Shown in pieces: positions 18,094 through 26,049 of a DNA stretch of 64,000 bases. Location: positions 20,495 through 84,494 of IMG/VR virus record IMGVR_UViG_3300030116_003118. The stretch is one strand, 5' to 3'. Within the stretch, counting starts at the first letter, position 1; each line of letters starts with the position of its first letter. The notes under the pieces were generated by a model. The model did no database searches. It saw only the letters and a list, made by a program, of their open reading frames with translations, and was not told the DNA's origin. Source of the DNA: a virus. The position numbers were made by a program, and so were the translations under genes.

Positions 18094-18299
18094 AGTTTTT
18101 TTACCTCCTTCAATAAATCTGCATAGTAACTGCTTTTTCGATTATAAAATATTCTTACTAATTTTACTTTGTCGTTTGCTCCCATAAATATAGGGTCATT
18201 TTTCTTAACACCATATTCTTCCATTTGGCGAATTTCCTTATCTGTTTTGATTTCCTCTAACTGAACATCATACTTTTGTTTGAATATTTTAAACCACAT
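18090..18299 (-). CDS. Tagged small basic protein
   Basis: A 69-residue protein starting MWFKIFKQK, a tag variant in which Trp directly follows Met. The remainder is basic with scattered aromatics. ATGA overlap with the next gene. Function unknown. Confidence 0.6.
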   Translation of the reverse strand: MWFKIFKQKYDVQLEEIKTDKEIRQMEEYGVKKNDPIFMGANDKVKLVRIFYNRKSSYYADLLKEVKKL

Positions 18300-18300
18300 A

Positions 18301-18969
18301 CTATTCTTCTCCTTCTGGTAGTTCTGGTAATTTCTTAAGTGCTTTAACTATTTCTTTATATGCAGGATGTTTAGTAAATAATGTAATGTAAAATATCTTA
18401 TCATCCTTTGTAGGTGGCTTGAATTTATAAGGTTGTGGTGGTCTTTCTGTAGAAGTATCTTTAGTTATTTTAACAGAAGTTCTTTCTTCTTCTTCTTCTT
18501 CTAACCCCATAGCATCATAGTATGCTTGACGGTCTCCTTCTTCCCAAAAATCAAATGTAACTAATTTTGGTTTCCCCATAAACTTTAGATTTTTATTTGC
18601 TAACTCTAGCCCAAATTTTGCTAAATCTCTAACTACTTCTCTTAATTTATTTTTACCAGCAGAACCAACATGTGACGGGTGAGTATTATATGTGAATTCA
18701 TATGGCTCATCTGCATTAAAATTATCTTTTATCTGTTTCATGGTAAAGTTATCTTTAGATTGATTTAACATTGTTGGAGATAAAGTTTTGAGACCTATCC
18801 AAGCAAGCGGTAATCTTCCGCTTCCTCTACCTTCCATTGTATACCCATCACCTGTTGCTTTAACAATGTCTATCATATTAGGTCTACTTTCATAGTTTTC
18901 AATAGCCTCATTTATTTCTGATTCAGTTGGCATCAAACGCTCTCTTTTAAGAAGGCTTTCCCACATCAT
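18301..18969 (-). CDS. Tagged virion-module protein
   Basis: A 222-residue protein with tag MMWESLLK. It is mixed alpha/beta and has an acidic run (LEEEEEERTS) before a proline-rich segment. The two adjacent ATGs make the exact start uncertain by one codon. No known domain. Confidence 0.6.
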   Translation of the reverse strand: MMWESLLKRERLMPTESEINEAIENYESRPNMIDIVKATGDGYTMEGRGSGRLPLAWIGLKTLSPTMLNQSKDNFTMKQIKDNFNADEPYEFTYNTHPSHVGSAGKNKLREVVRDLAKFGLELANKNLKFMGKPKLVTFDFWEEGDRQAYYDAMGLEEEEEERTSVKITKDTSTERPPQPYKFKPPTKDDKIFYITLFTKHPAYKEIVKALKKLPELPEGEE

Positions 18970-19694
18970 CTTCTTCTCACCCCATCTAAATCTCTAAGTT
19001 GTTTCTTCCATCTTGGTCTTTTTTTCTTAGGAGAAACTTGTTCATCCTTCCAATCTCTATGTTTTTCTCTATATCTTTCAGATGGCTTCATTTCAGAAGG
19101 AGCCAATTTACCTTCCATCCTAGCACCCTCTTCTTCATCAATAGTTAAATCTTCATTGTCTTTCATGTAAGTTGTTTTACACAATTGCCATTGTTCTTGA
19201 ACATACTTCATTCCATCTAAATTCATAATGTCTATACCAAAGAGAGTTATGTCCTCCCCTCTATCTGGTTCCATTAAGTTGTTGATAGTTTTACAATCAT
19301 AGTCCATAATTGTACGGAATACTTTCTTTCTTCTTGCAGGAGTTAGTTTGTAAAGATTTTCATTTTCATTCATATATTCAATAACTTCTTCTAATAATAA
19401 TTCTTTTGCCCCTTCACAGCAAGGGTCATCATCTGGATTTACTTGGCCGTCTTCTGCCATTGTAAAACTAGGAGAAACCCTACTAATAATATCTTTAGAC
19501 ATTCCACCCCTTTGACTGTATTCTTCCTCTTCATCATCATCAGAAGAAGGCGCACCTCCCCCGCCTCTATTTGGGCCACCGCCTCCACCGCCAAAACCGC
19601 TTTGTCTATCTAATTCAGATTCTCTTTCCCTATTAACCCACTTACCAGTTTTAGGGTCTTTTGTCCTAACCTTTAGAATCTTATTCCAATCCAT
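18966..19694 (-). CDS. Tagged protein with Gly-rich linker
   Basis: A 242-residue protein with tag MDWNKILK, then a glycine-rich low-complexity linker (residues about 33-50), an acidic run and a structured C-terminal half containing paired cysteines (DPCCEG) and ending in a basic tail. The flexible linker between tag and body fits a tag that acts as a separate targeting element. Confidence 0.6.
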   Translation of the reverse strand: MDWNKILKVRTKDPKTGKWVNRERESELDRQSGFGGGGGGPNRGGGGAPSSDDDEEEEYSQRGGMSKDIISRVSPSFTMAEDGQVNPDDDPCCEGAKELLLEEVIEYMNENENLYKLTPARRKKVFRTIMDYDCKTINNLMEPDRGEDITLFGIDIMNLDGMKYVQEQWQLCKTTYMKDNEDLTIDEEEGARMEGKLAPSEMKPSERYREKHRDWKDEQVSPKKKRPRWKKQLRDLDGVRRR

Positions 19695-19696
19695 AA

Positions 19697-20056
19697 CTAC
19701 ACCTTGTAATATGTTTTCTTTCCGTTCCTTCCAACGCCGCGTTCTTGTTTTGTTGTAATGTTCATTGTTTCTAATCTCTTTCTTAAGAAAGACGTAAGGT
19801 TTTCATCACTATCTTTTAACTTGGGATTTTGTTCTCTTAGTGATTTTATTATATCGTCTATTGTATTCCAATCGTTATTAGTTTGTAAATATTTTGTAAT
19901 CTGTGATTCTAAAGAATCATAAAATTCAGTGCTTCTTTTTCCGTGTTTCTTTCTTAGATAATCTAAATGTTTCATATCATCAGACTTTGCATACTTTTCA
20001 GCAAGCATCTCAAACTCTTTGAGTTCATCAGATTTAATTAATTCAAACCAAGTCAT
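19697..20056 (-). CDS. Tagged protein with winged-helix-like C-terminus
   Basis: A 119-residue protein with tag MTWFELIK. Residues about 55-119 resemble a winged-helix fold: helices, then a beta hairpin near the end with a basic glycine turn (GVGRNGKKTYYKV). DNA binding is plausible but not shown. Confidence 0.6.
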   Translation of the reverse strand: MTWFELIKSDELKEFEMLAEKYAKSDDMKHLDYLRKKHGKRSTEFYDSLESQITKYLQTNNDWNTIDDIIKSLREQNPKLKDSDENLTSFLRKRLETMNITTKQERGVGRNGKKTYYKV

Positions 20057-20060
20057 TCAA

Positions 20061-20336
20061 TCACCAATCTCTACACGCCATACATCTAGCAGAATAATCT
20101 CCTTTTCCGCACGTTGAACATTTATGTCTTGCTCTAAAGGATTTCTTTCTCTTAGTGTTTCCACTCTTACCTGTCACTTTAACTCCTGATTGACCCCAAT
20201 GAACTTTCTTATACTTGCCTTTCTTTCCTGATGGAACACAAGCCATCCATTTCTTTCCACTTCTTGTTGATTTGGTTTTACCTGTTCTTTTGGTACACCT
20301 ACCAGACTTACACAGGTTATCAAACCAAGCATCCAT
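20061..20336 (-). CDS. Tagged basic Cys-rich protein
   Basis: Start taken at ATG 20336, giving the shifted tag MDAWFDNLCK; an in-frame TTG lies three codons upstream. The 91-residue product is strongly basic (K, R, S, G) with two cysteine pairs near the C-terminus (CSTCGKGDYSARCMAC). The lysine/glycine-rich body resembles small DNA-binding proteins of phages and large viruses. It neighbours two other basic Cys-containing tagged proteins. Confidence 0.65.
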   Translation of the reverse strand: MDAWFDNLCKSGRCTKRTGKTKSTRSGKKWMACVPSGKKGKYKKVHWGQSGVKVTGKSGNTKRKKSFRARHKCSTCGKGDYSARCMACRDW

Positions 20337-20337
20337 T

Positions 20338-20706
20338 TTATTCAATCCTTGTAGTATCCTTACTTAAATGTCTTAAGTATTTATCATCTAATTCATAGAA
20401 GTGAAATAGTTTTTTACTCTTGCCTTCTACATGTTCTTTACCAGACATTAAAGTTCCATCGGGGTGTTTGTGGGTTTCACCAGTCCACTGAACAGGTTTA
20501 CCATCTTCAATATAGAAATGTCTTTCTCCCTTTCCTTTCCTAAGATTCTTAAAATCTTCTCCCGTTATTTTACCATCATCATTGGTGTCAATTTCATGCT
20601 GGTCACCAACGAGTTTTTTCTCCTCCATTACAACAACAGGCCCGTATGTTTTACACGGATTTTGCCCACAGCCGCAATGTCTCTTTATTACTTCTTCCCA
20701 AGTCAT
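20338..20706 (-). CDS. Tagged EF-hand-like calcium-binding protein
   Basis: A 122-residue protein with tag MTWEEVIK, a small Cys cluster (CGCGQNPC), and a canonical 12-residue EF-hand or dockerin-type loop DTNDDGKITGED (residues 40-51), where D40, N42, D44 and D51 are the expected ligands. The C-terminal part is rich in H and K. Calcium binding is inferred from the loop. Confidence 0.65.
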   Translation of the reverse strand: MTWEEVIKRHCGCGQNPCKTYGPVVVMEEKKLVGDQHEIDTNDDGKITGEDFKNLRKGKGERHFYIEDGKPVQWTGETHKHPDGTLMSGKEHVEGKSKKLFHFYELDDKYLRHLSKDTTRIE

Positions 20707-20966
20707 CTTTTTCCTTTTCTCCTTTTATATGTTTTACACGCTGCACATGTTGGTCTACATCTTCTCTTTTTACCTTTTGAAGCATCTTTTCTACCACAAG
20801 GTTTAGGCCCACCCTTTCTTCCACAAGTTGAACAATCAATCCATCCTCCCTGTGTTTTACCTCCTTTGGTTTCTTTTCCGCCTCTTCTTGAAAACCATCC
20901 ATGTAATCCTTCATCTTTTTCGCGCTTGAATTTGTCTCCGCCTTTAACTACTTCAAACCAACTCAT
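20703..20966 (-). CDS. Tagged basic Cys-rich protein
   Basis: An 87-residue protein with tag MSWFEVVK and a very basic, glycine-rich body holding several cysteines (CSTCGRKGGPKPC, CRPTCAAC). Probably binds zinc and DNA. It overlaps both neighbours by 4 bases and belongs with the adjacent genes at 20061-20336 and 20963-21148 as a set of small basic proteins. Confidence 0.65.
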   Translation of the reverse strand: MSWFEVVKGGDKFKREKDEGLHGWFSRRGGKETKGGKTQGGWIDCSTCGRKGGPKPCGRKDASKGKKRRCRPTCAACKTYKRRKGKR

Positions 20967-21148
20967 TTTGATTTACCCCAATTAGCACAACCTACCTTTC
21001 TACAACGCACTACTGCACCGGAAGCATAAGCAGAAGGCCAAACTGAATATCTTGCTTTTACCTTTCTAGTACAGCAATCATCTGTGTTTTTCTTTTTCTT
21101 ACGCCTTCGCGCTTTTTTCTTCTTGGCCTTTACAACTTCAAACCACAT
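20963..21148 (-). CDS. Tagged DUF5872-like basic protein
   Basis: A 61-residue protein: tag MWFEVVK, a run of K and R, then a conserved segment containing VKARYSVWPSAYASGAVV and CRKVG. I recognise this segment from small basic proteins of marine phages and large DNA viruses (DUF5872-like). Likely binds DNA, given its charge. The family name is from memory. Confidence 0.65.
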   Translation of the reverse strand: MWFEVVKAKKKKARRRKKKKNTDDCCTRKVKARYSVWPSAYASGAVVRCRKVGCANWGKSK

Positions 21149-21462
21149 TATTTCTGCCCCACATATAAAAACTTCATACCATTGCGTTCATAGATTATTC
21201 GCATATTACCTAGTCTAGCCTCTCTTTTGAGAAATGCCCTTAATTCTCCATCAGTAGGCATAGCCCTTCTAAGAGGAGATTTTGGTTTACCGGAAGCATC
21301 TAACACTCTACCTGCGGCTCTTTCTTTGTTGTCTTTTTCAATAGCAGTTCTAACCATAGACATTATTTGTGCTACGTCTAATGGCCTGTCAACATACTTA
21401 ATGGTGTCTGAAACAATTTGATGTAGTTGTTTTTTCTTTTTTACTATATCTTCCCAACCCAT
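21148..21462 (-). CDS. Tagged small protein, possible winged helix
   Basis: A 104-residue protein with tag MGWEDIVK, helical middle (AQIMSMVRTAIEKD) and a C-terminal beta-type end (RNGMKFLYVG) that together could form a winged helix, as in the gene at 19697-20056. SD-like GAGGTG precedes the start. Function unknown. Confidence 0.6.
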   Translation of the reverse strand: MGWEDIVKKKKQLHQIVSDTIKYVDRPLDVAQIMSMVRTAIEKDNKERAAGRVLDASGKPKSPLRRAMPTDGELRAFLKREARLGNMRIIYERNGMKFLYVGQK

Positions 21463-21473
21463 AATTTAGCACC

Positions 21474-21773
21474 TCATAGTTTTACCATGTTATTGTGACC
21501 ATCCATGCCACTGTCTTTATGCTCATCACACCATTGCGCTCCACATTCAGCACAAGCCCACGTTGCTTTATTTTTACAACCTCTGCCAAAAGGTTGCCAA
21601 GAGGAACACGCATCTTTTGGGAAATCTGCAATGTTAAAATCTGCCATAGTGTCTTTACCAGTCCTACGCTGAAAACCCTTAAACTCCTTAGGTTTCTTTT
21701 CTGGTGTTTTTGGGTCAGGCTTTTTCCCCCCTCTATTCGGATTAAATACTTTAACGAGTTCTTCCCATGACAT
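21474..21773 (-). CDS. Tagged zinc-finger protein
   Basis: A 99-residue protein with tag MSWEELVK, a proline/lysine-rich linker and a C-terminal zinc cluster (CKNKATWACAECGAQWC, DEH). The Cys/His order resembles that of the tagged gene at 13538-13945, suggesting duplication. Role unknown; protein or nucleic-acid binding is inferred. Confidence 0.65.
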   Translation of the reverse strand: MSWEELVKVFNPNRGGKKPDPKTPEKKPKEFKGFQRRTGKDTMADFNIADFPKDACSSWQPFGRGCKNKATWACAECGAQWCDEHKDSGMDGHNNMVKL

Positions 21774-21777
21774 AGGG

Positions 21778-23331
21778 TTACCTCCAATCCAGCATAGGAA
21801 GCAGTTTAGTCTTAAGGTCTGCGGGCAAGTTGGTATTGCTATAGAACAGATATCCTAATTTTAACACCATCTTGTCATTCTTGCGTATGCCCAAAGTATT
21901 AATCAAAACGTCACTAGAACTTGCCTGTGCCTTTTTCCACGCATAATATCTTACAATATAATATTGGTCATCTATTCTGGTTTCAACGGTTTTCTGCCTC
22001 CATTTGCGGGGCTTATCAAATTGAGTATCATATTTATTTTCTAAGTCTTCAATAACCATTAGTTCTCTTGGCCTGAGTTCTTTCTTCCATTTATCATAAT
22101 CACCGACTCTTTTATACCAGCCCTTCATATTGCCACTTAGAATCATATCTGCTCTTGAGACTACATAAGCCTCCCTTCCTGCACTTGGGTCTAATGTTCT
22201 TTCAGGTACATCTTCTGGAGATTTTGTTTTTGCTTTTTTACCACTCCATAAATCACCGTTTTCATCTAACGGCCCAAAGACATCTTTTTTACCAAAGGGT
22301 TCATTGGTGAGTTTTCTAAGTGCAATACAAGCAATTATCTCTGGAATATCATCTATAAATTTATAATTAGTAAAATACGGTTGAGCAATAGGATTTTCAA
22401 AATTACTGCCGCTTTCAGTCAAACCTAACTGTCTTCTAACTTTAGGGTCATCCGCTTGCTTTTTTCTTTCTTCTTCAATTAAATTAAGAGCATCTTGCAT
22501 TTTATCATTAATGCCAAAAATGTTTATTCTAGAACCCATATCTTTTTTCATTTTATCCCAGTAATTTGACATTTCTTTTCTACACTTATCATCTCTTAAT
22601 CCTTCTGTAGTATATGCTTCGTGAACATCTTCTATTTTGGTATCTGAAAACAATTGTGATTCAGGTTCATCTTCTCTTCCAAGACCGGGGCCAGCCGCAA
22701 GTGCTGTATTTAAATTACCTACCTGTTTACCCATTTTATTATAATACTGTAATAACCTACCTGTTAACCACTCGGCATATTTATCTAAATTTCCTTCTGG
22801 TGATTGAGCATGCATAAACATTTTTAACGCTAGAGAATATCTTATATTGTAATAATCCTGACTATCATTTAATTGACCCTGACTTTGAGACCTATCTCGC
22901 TCAGTATCCCTAAAGAACCATCCATAATGTAGCCTATTAGCAAACTGATGGAAAAAGGAACTTACACTTGGATGTTCTATATCTCCCTCCATTTCATTAT
23001 CTTTCATTATCTCAATTAAATCTCTAACATCCATAAAACTATTAGGAAGTACATAATCACCCTGCCTCTCTAATATAAGATTTAATACCTTTGTCTTCCA
23101 TTCGGAATTAAGTTGGTCGGTGTTTCTACCACGAAGAAAAATCGAAGCATCAAAATACGGTCTTTGCAAATAACTAAAAGGAGAGTAATTAAAAATTCTT
23201 TGTCCTCTTAATATCTGAGATAATGCTTCTACTGATGATGCATAATATTGGCTTACATTAGAAGGAATATATATTTTCTTTATCTCATCTTTCTCATCAG
23301 TAGGAATTCTTGCTATTTCTCTCCAACTCAT
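21778..23331 (-). CDS. Large tagged virion-module protein
   Basis: A 517-residue protein whose N-terminus MSWREIAR is a diverged form of the tag. The body is alpha-rich with many aromatics and no recognised motif. It is nearly the first gene of the long leftward operon, preceded only by a small membrane protein, so it may be expressed highly. Confidence 0.65.
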   Translation of the reverse strand: MSWREIARIPTDEKDEIKKIYIPSNVSQYYASSVEALSQILRGQRIFNYSPFSYLQRPYFDASIFLRGRNTDQLNSEWKTKVLNLILERQGDYVLPNSFMDVRDLIEIMKDNEMEGDIEHPSVSSFFHQFANRLHYGWFFRDTERDRSQSQGQLNDSQDYYNIRYSLALKMFMHAQSPEGNLDKYAEWLTGRLLQYYNKMGKQVGNLNTALAAGPGLGREDEPESQLFSDTKIEDVHEAYTTEGLRDDKCRKEMSNYWDKMKKDMGSRINIFGINDKMQDALNLIEEERKKQADDPKVRRQLGLTESGSNFENPIAQPYFTNYKFIDDIPEIIACIALRKLTNEPFGKKDVFGPLDENGDLWSGKKAKTKSPEDVPERTLDPSAGREAYVVSRADMILSGNMKGWYKRVGDYDKWKKELRPRELMVIEDLENKYDTQFDKPRKWRQKTVETRIDDQYYIVRYYAWKKAQASSSDVLINTLGIRKNDKMVLKLGYLFYSNTNLPADLKTKLLPMLDWR

Positions 23332-23423
23332 TTACTAAACCTTCCTAAAGATGATGCCGCCCGCCAAATAAAGAAAACAATGTACGTTACTATTAATACA
23401 CCTATTGTTGCTATTGTTGACAT
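23328..23423 (-). CDS. Small single-span membrane protein
   Basis: A 31-codon frame from ATG 23423 whose stop overlaps the next start (ATGA). Residues 3-19 are hydrophobic (ATIGVLIVTYIVFFIW) and followed by a basic end, so it would be a single-pass membrane peptide, possibly holin-like. It is the first gene of the leftward operon. Confidence 0.55.
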   Translation of the reverse strand: MSTIATIGVLIVTYIVFFIWRAASSLGRFSK

Positions 23424-24045
23424 GTATGTTCGCCCGGACTAATTTGTTAAACACTTAAAATCGAAAATTTGGCCCGTAATTTATTTGCCACTTGCGTTTT
23501 TTTTCTACCTGTTTTAATTACATTCCCAGAATAAAAATGTTTTTATCATTCTTTTAGTGGTAAAAGAGACCATTAGTTTTGTATTCTTTACTTCGCGACC
23601 CCGTTTTTACAGTACATTAATTACAGGCTTTACTTTTGGTCGCTCTGTATATAGATATCACAGGTGCGGGTACTATTTAGATATACTACTAGCAGGTATT
23701 AAGATTTTAAGCCTGCTGCGACTAAATAAAACAAATAAAAATCAAAGAAAAAAAATCGTTCCAAAGCATATGGTCATGCAAATATATTTGACCCGTAAGG
23801 AATATCATTCAATCACGAATGTAATCTTCTACGCACAATTGCTGATTGCAGCAATTGTAGGTACTATGTACCTGTAGAATTATACCGCGATTTACTTCCC
23901 TTCCATATGGTCATGTAAATACATGCACCCGTCAGGAAATTCTTCCAACAACGATTGTCGTATTCAGTGTTCAGTGGAGCATAGTAGTGATAACACTTAC
24001 TATTACCCTATTTCTCTGAATACGTCATCTTATGTTTTCATCCTT
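23424..24045. other. Non-coding region with hairpins and a 37-nt direct repeat
   Basis: This stretch upstream of the leftward operon has no convincing gene. A 37-nt imperfect direct repeat starts CATATGGTCATG at 23767-23803 and 23904-23940. Strong inverted repeats are ACAATTGC/GCAATTGT (23835-23842 with 23851-23858), AGGTAC/GTACCT (23859-23864 with 23868-23873) and GTATTCAG/CTGAATAC around 23968-24023. The leftward operon promoter should lie near 23430-23520, but I could not single out a TATA box. Confidence 0.55.
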
Positions 24046-24184
24046 CCATATGGTTCGGAGGTGAAACACGGCGGATTAACACGCATTATGAGTTATACTT
24101 CACTCATCATCGTCATAGAAAATATCCACGTTTTCACCTCCATACGAACCCGGCGGGTTGCACAACTTGTGACAACCATATGGT
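24046..24184 (+). other. Structured palindrome-bounded element
   Basis: Bounded by CCATATGG at 24046 and ACCATATGGT at 24175. Stem 1 pairs GGTTCG (24052-24057) with CGAACC (24145-24150) and GAGGTGAAA (24058-24066) with TTTCACCTC (24132-24140), enclosing ATGAGT/ACTCAT. A small hairpin AACCC/GGGTT (24147-24159) overlaps it, and GGTTG (24156-24160) can instead pair with CAACC (24173-24177) at the palindrome. Orientation is set by the AACC arm entering the palindrome. Confidence 0.6.
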
Positions 24185-24210
24185 AATGCCTGTGCTTTGC
24201 AAACAGAATG

Positions 24211-24223
24211 CCCGATAAACGGG
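24211..24223 (-). terminator. Small hairpin after the leftward small-gene cluster
   Basis: CCCG and CGGG form a short GC stem with a 5-base loop, lying 3 bases beyond the stop of the last leftward gene of the cluster (24226-24330). Position suggests transcript end or 3' protection; there is no clear U-tract. Confidence 0.35.
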
Positions 24224-24225
24224 AC

Positions 24226-24330
24226 TTACTTCATTGTTACGATTTTACAGCAATTACCCATCTTTACTCTAAAATCGCCTAATTCCATTCCGCAGGTTTC
24301 ACATATTTTAATCATTATTTTTACATCCAT
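24226..24330 (-). CDS. Mini zinc-ribbon protein
   Basis: A 34-codon frame starting at ATG 24330 inside the end of the preceding mini-gene. It encodes CETCG and a later Cys pair (NCCKI), a half zinc-ribbon pattern. Last gene of the small leftward cluster within the structured array. Support is the motif and overlapping gene arrangement. Confidence 0.45.
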   Translation of the reverse strand: MDVKIMIKICETCGMELGDFRVKMGNCCKIVTMK

Positions 24331-24391
24331 TAAACCAGCACCAATAGAACGAGGATTCACAATCATTACAGGAGGGAAGGGTATTTCTCAT
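24308..24391 (-). CDS. Mini Cys-rich peptide
   Basis: A 27-codon frame starting two bases after the stop of the 24393-25121 gene. It encodes CNDCESSFYWCWFNGC, a compact four-Cys pattern that could bind one zinc. Coupled by overlap to the next mini-gene. Short length keeps confidence low. Confidence 0.4.
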   Translation of the reverse strand: MRNTLPSCNDCESSFYWCWFNGCKNND

Positions 24392-24392
24392 A

Positions 24393-25121
24393 CTAATCCT
24401 CCAATACCTGTTTAGTAGTCTCAGGCGTACATTCGTAATTAGCCTCGCTTTTTATACTTGTCTCACAATCAACCTCTATCATTACAACATCATCTGAATA
24501 CTTCTGTAATATATCTGTAACTGTTTTGCGCATCTTCTTCATTGTGGATAGTGGTGTTTCTACTAGCATAAACTCAATGTTCTTTCTATCGGTCACTGAT
24601 TCGGCTTCGTAAGTGATTACCATTTTTAGAGTAAAAGAACCACCGTATCCTTGTTCAAATTTGGTCTTCATTGTAGTGCCATCTTCAAACAATACTTTGC
24701 CCATAGCACCAGCAGATATTTGTTCTGCTCCTTCTGGTAATTCAAAGACTTCTTCATCCACTACTAGATATTCGCCTCTTACTCTCTTCCAATCATGGCT
24801 GCTTGTTTTGGTATAATTGGTAGCAATAGTGGCTTCAATACCATATTCATCTAATCCTTCTATTGCTCTATCAGCCTGTGAACTGTAAGCAAGAGTCATC
24901 ATAATTTGATTGTTATCATCAACAATGCTGTATGTAGTTTCTTCATCTATTATTTCTTGAAAACCATAGTTCTCTGCGCTCGGAGTTCCATAAGCGTAAC
25001 TAGCAGTTAGTGCCAAACCCTTATCAAATAGGTCTGATTGCACCTTTCTGTTCAATTTCTTGTGGTCTCTAAAACTATCACTCTTGAATTTGATTGCCAT
25101 CTTTCTTTCATATATTGTCAT
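24393..25121 (-). CDS. Unknown protein inside the structured array
   Basis: A 242-residue protein starting MTIYERKMAIKF, possibly from the later Met 8. It is beta-rich in the middle with an acidic, Cys-containing C-terminus (VDCETS, ECTPE). No known domain. It immediately follows the 62-residue gene (TAAATG junction) and is flanked by palindrome elements, so it may be co-regulated with the array genes. Confidence 0.65.
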   Translation of the reverse strand: MTIYERKMAIKFKSDSFRDHKKLNRKVQSDLFDKGLALTASYAYGTPSAENYGFQEIIDEETTYSIVDDNNQIMMTLAYSSQADRAIEGLDEYGIEATIATNYTKTSSHDWKRVRGEYLVVDEEVFELPEGAEQISAGAMGKVLFEDGTTMKTKFEQGYGGSFTLKMVITYEAESVTDRKNIEFMLVETPLSTMKKMRKTVTDILQKYSDDVVMIEVDCETSIKSEANYECTPETTKQVLED

Positions 25122-25310
25122 TTACTCATCTCCTATTTGTTCAACATAATCATTCAATGCTGACTTCATATCTTTCATTACATCTTCTAGGTTATCACCA
25201 GATACCTTTAGTTTGCTAATACACAATACTAGGGCAGACCCAGATTTCATGTGCTTAACCTCTAACACGTATTTTGGCTCGTTAATTATTGTTGCGTCAT
25301 TTGTTTCCAT
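25122..25310 (-). CDS. Small protein, probably leaderless mRNA
   Basis: Start placed at METNDATI (ATG 25310). A longer in-frame start at 25355 would run through the TATA box. The 62-residue product has an alternating hydrophobic pattern (YVLEVKHM, ALVLCISKL) followed by a helix, like a small alpha/beta fold. It is translationally linked to the next gene. No family recognised. Confidence 0.6.
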   Translation of the reverse strand: METNDATIINEPKYVLEVKHMKSGSALVLCISKLKVSGDNLEDVMKDMKSALNDYVEQIGDE

Positions 25311-25331
25311 ACATCTTATTAGTTTTATCAG

Positions 25332-25341
25332 AATATATAGG
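25332..25341 (-). promoter_or_regulatory. TATA box for the 25310 leftward gene
   Basis: Minus-strand CTATATATTC is a good archaeal TATA-like element. It lies about 22-31 bases before ATG 25310, the spacing expected if transcription begins at or next to the start codon, implying a leaderless transcript. Confidence 0.5.
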
Positions 25342-25363
25342 GTGAGTGTTAGCAAAGCACACT

Positions 25364-25390
25364 ACCATATGGTTTGCTTTGCGTTAAACC
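25364..25390 (-). other. Palindrome-linked closing stem, minus orientation
   Basis: On the minus strand GGTTT (25390-25386) pairs with AAACC (25375-25371), the latter running into ACCATATGGT (25364-25373); the loop contains GCAAAGC. This is the same closing-stem design as the rightward elements, but inverted. It follows the 3' end of the 25420-25965 gene as the copy at 28611-28651 follows the 28012-28521 gene. Confidence 0.6.
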
Positions 25391-25397
25391 CGGATGG

Positions 25398-25426
25398 AGA
25401 ATAGGGGGTAATTACCCCCCTATTCT
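25398..25426 (-). terminator. Strong hairpin overlapping the stop of the 25420-25965 gene
   Basis: AGAATAGGGGG and CCCCCCTATTCT form an almost perfect inverted repeat around TAATTA, and the TAG stop of the upstream leftward gene lies in one arm. A likely transcript-end or stability hairpin, mirrored by the hairpin at the end of the paralogous gene (28506-28533). Confidence 0.6.
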
Positions 25427-25965
25427 TCTTCCCCTCCGTCAATGAAGGATACAACAGGGTATCCCTCAGAATCGTAAGAGCCATCCCAATGATACTTCTT
25501 GGAAGTGTCATTGTTTGCGTGGGCGTTAAATGCACCATTCAGGAATGTGCGCTCCTTCTTGGTCATTTCCTTTGCGTATGCCTCTGCACCATCGGCCATA
25601 TCTCTGTAAAGAAGGCCACCGGACTTTCCGTGCGTTCTTAGGGTTGCGTAAATTGCGGGGTAAACCACATCTCTGCAAGCCACGAAATACACTTCATTGA
25701 GGTATAGGTCGAATTGAGACTTGGTTGCGATATCCATCAAGGATTTGCGGCCTTGTCCAATTGGAGAGTTAGCGACATCGGTGAATACACCGACTATGCT
25801 GTTCCAATATCTCTTTCGGGTGCTTGGGTTAGCGTCACCGAGAGTGAACATTGAACGAACCATTGCGGCCAAATCCGATTGTTCGGGGTTAGCCGCAAAC
25901 CACTCTTCCAAGTCTGCTTTCTTTGCGTTCCATCTGTTATCATCTATGCTGTTATCTGTTGCCAT
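25420..25965 (-). CDS. Array-flanking paralogue A
   Basis: A 181-residue soluble, mostly helical protein. It shares with the 28012-28521 product a Leu-Ala-x-Met ... GD-x-N-x-STR ... NSI block and a later LR-x-HGKS-x-G block followed by a DA/GAEAYA-like helix, so the two are diverged paralogues. GGAGAT precedes the start. The C-terminus is acidic. Base composition looks more GC-rich than neighbouring genes. The pair flanks the densest part of the structured array, suggesting function with it. No known family recognised. Confidence 0.7.
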   Translation of the reverse strand: MATDNSIDDNRWNAKKADLEEWFAANPEQSDLAAMVRSMFTLGDANPSTRKRYWNSIVGVFTDVANSPIGQGRKSLMDIATKSQFDLYLNEVYFVACRDVVYPAIYATLRTHGKSGGLLYRDMADGAEAYAKEMTKKERTFLNGAFNAHANNDTSKKYHWDGSYDSEGYPVVSFIDGGEEE

Positions 25966-26034
25966 AAATCATCATCTCCGTTGATTAGTAGGGTAGTACC
26001 CCCTATTATCTCCGTTCTATTAAATGCTACAGAA

Positions 26035-26044
26035 CATATATGGT
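26035..26044 (-). promoter_or_regulatory. Promoter of array-flanking paralogue A
   Basis: Minus-strand ACCATATATG lies 70-79 bases before ATG 25965 and about 20 bases after an ACCATATGGT copy (26066-26075) in the transcription direction. The paralogous gene at 28012 has the same pairing of ACCATATGGT and ACCATATATAT upstream, which supports a shared promoter/operator design. Confidence 0.45.
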
Positions 26045-26049
26045 TTTTA

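Noticed and set aside
23557-24186. Rightward open frames of about 87-106 codons in the divergence zone
   Set aside because: They overlap direct repeats and hairpins, and lack SD and protein-like composition.
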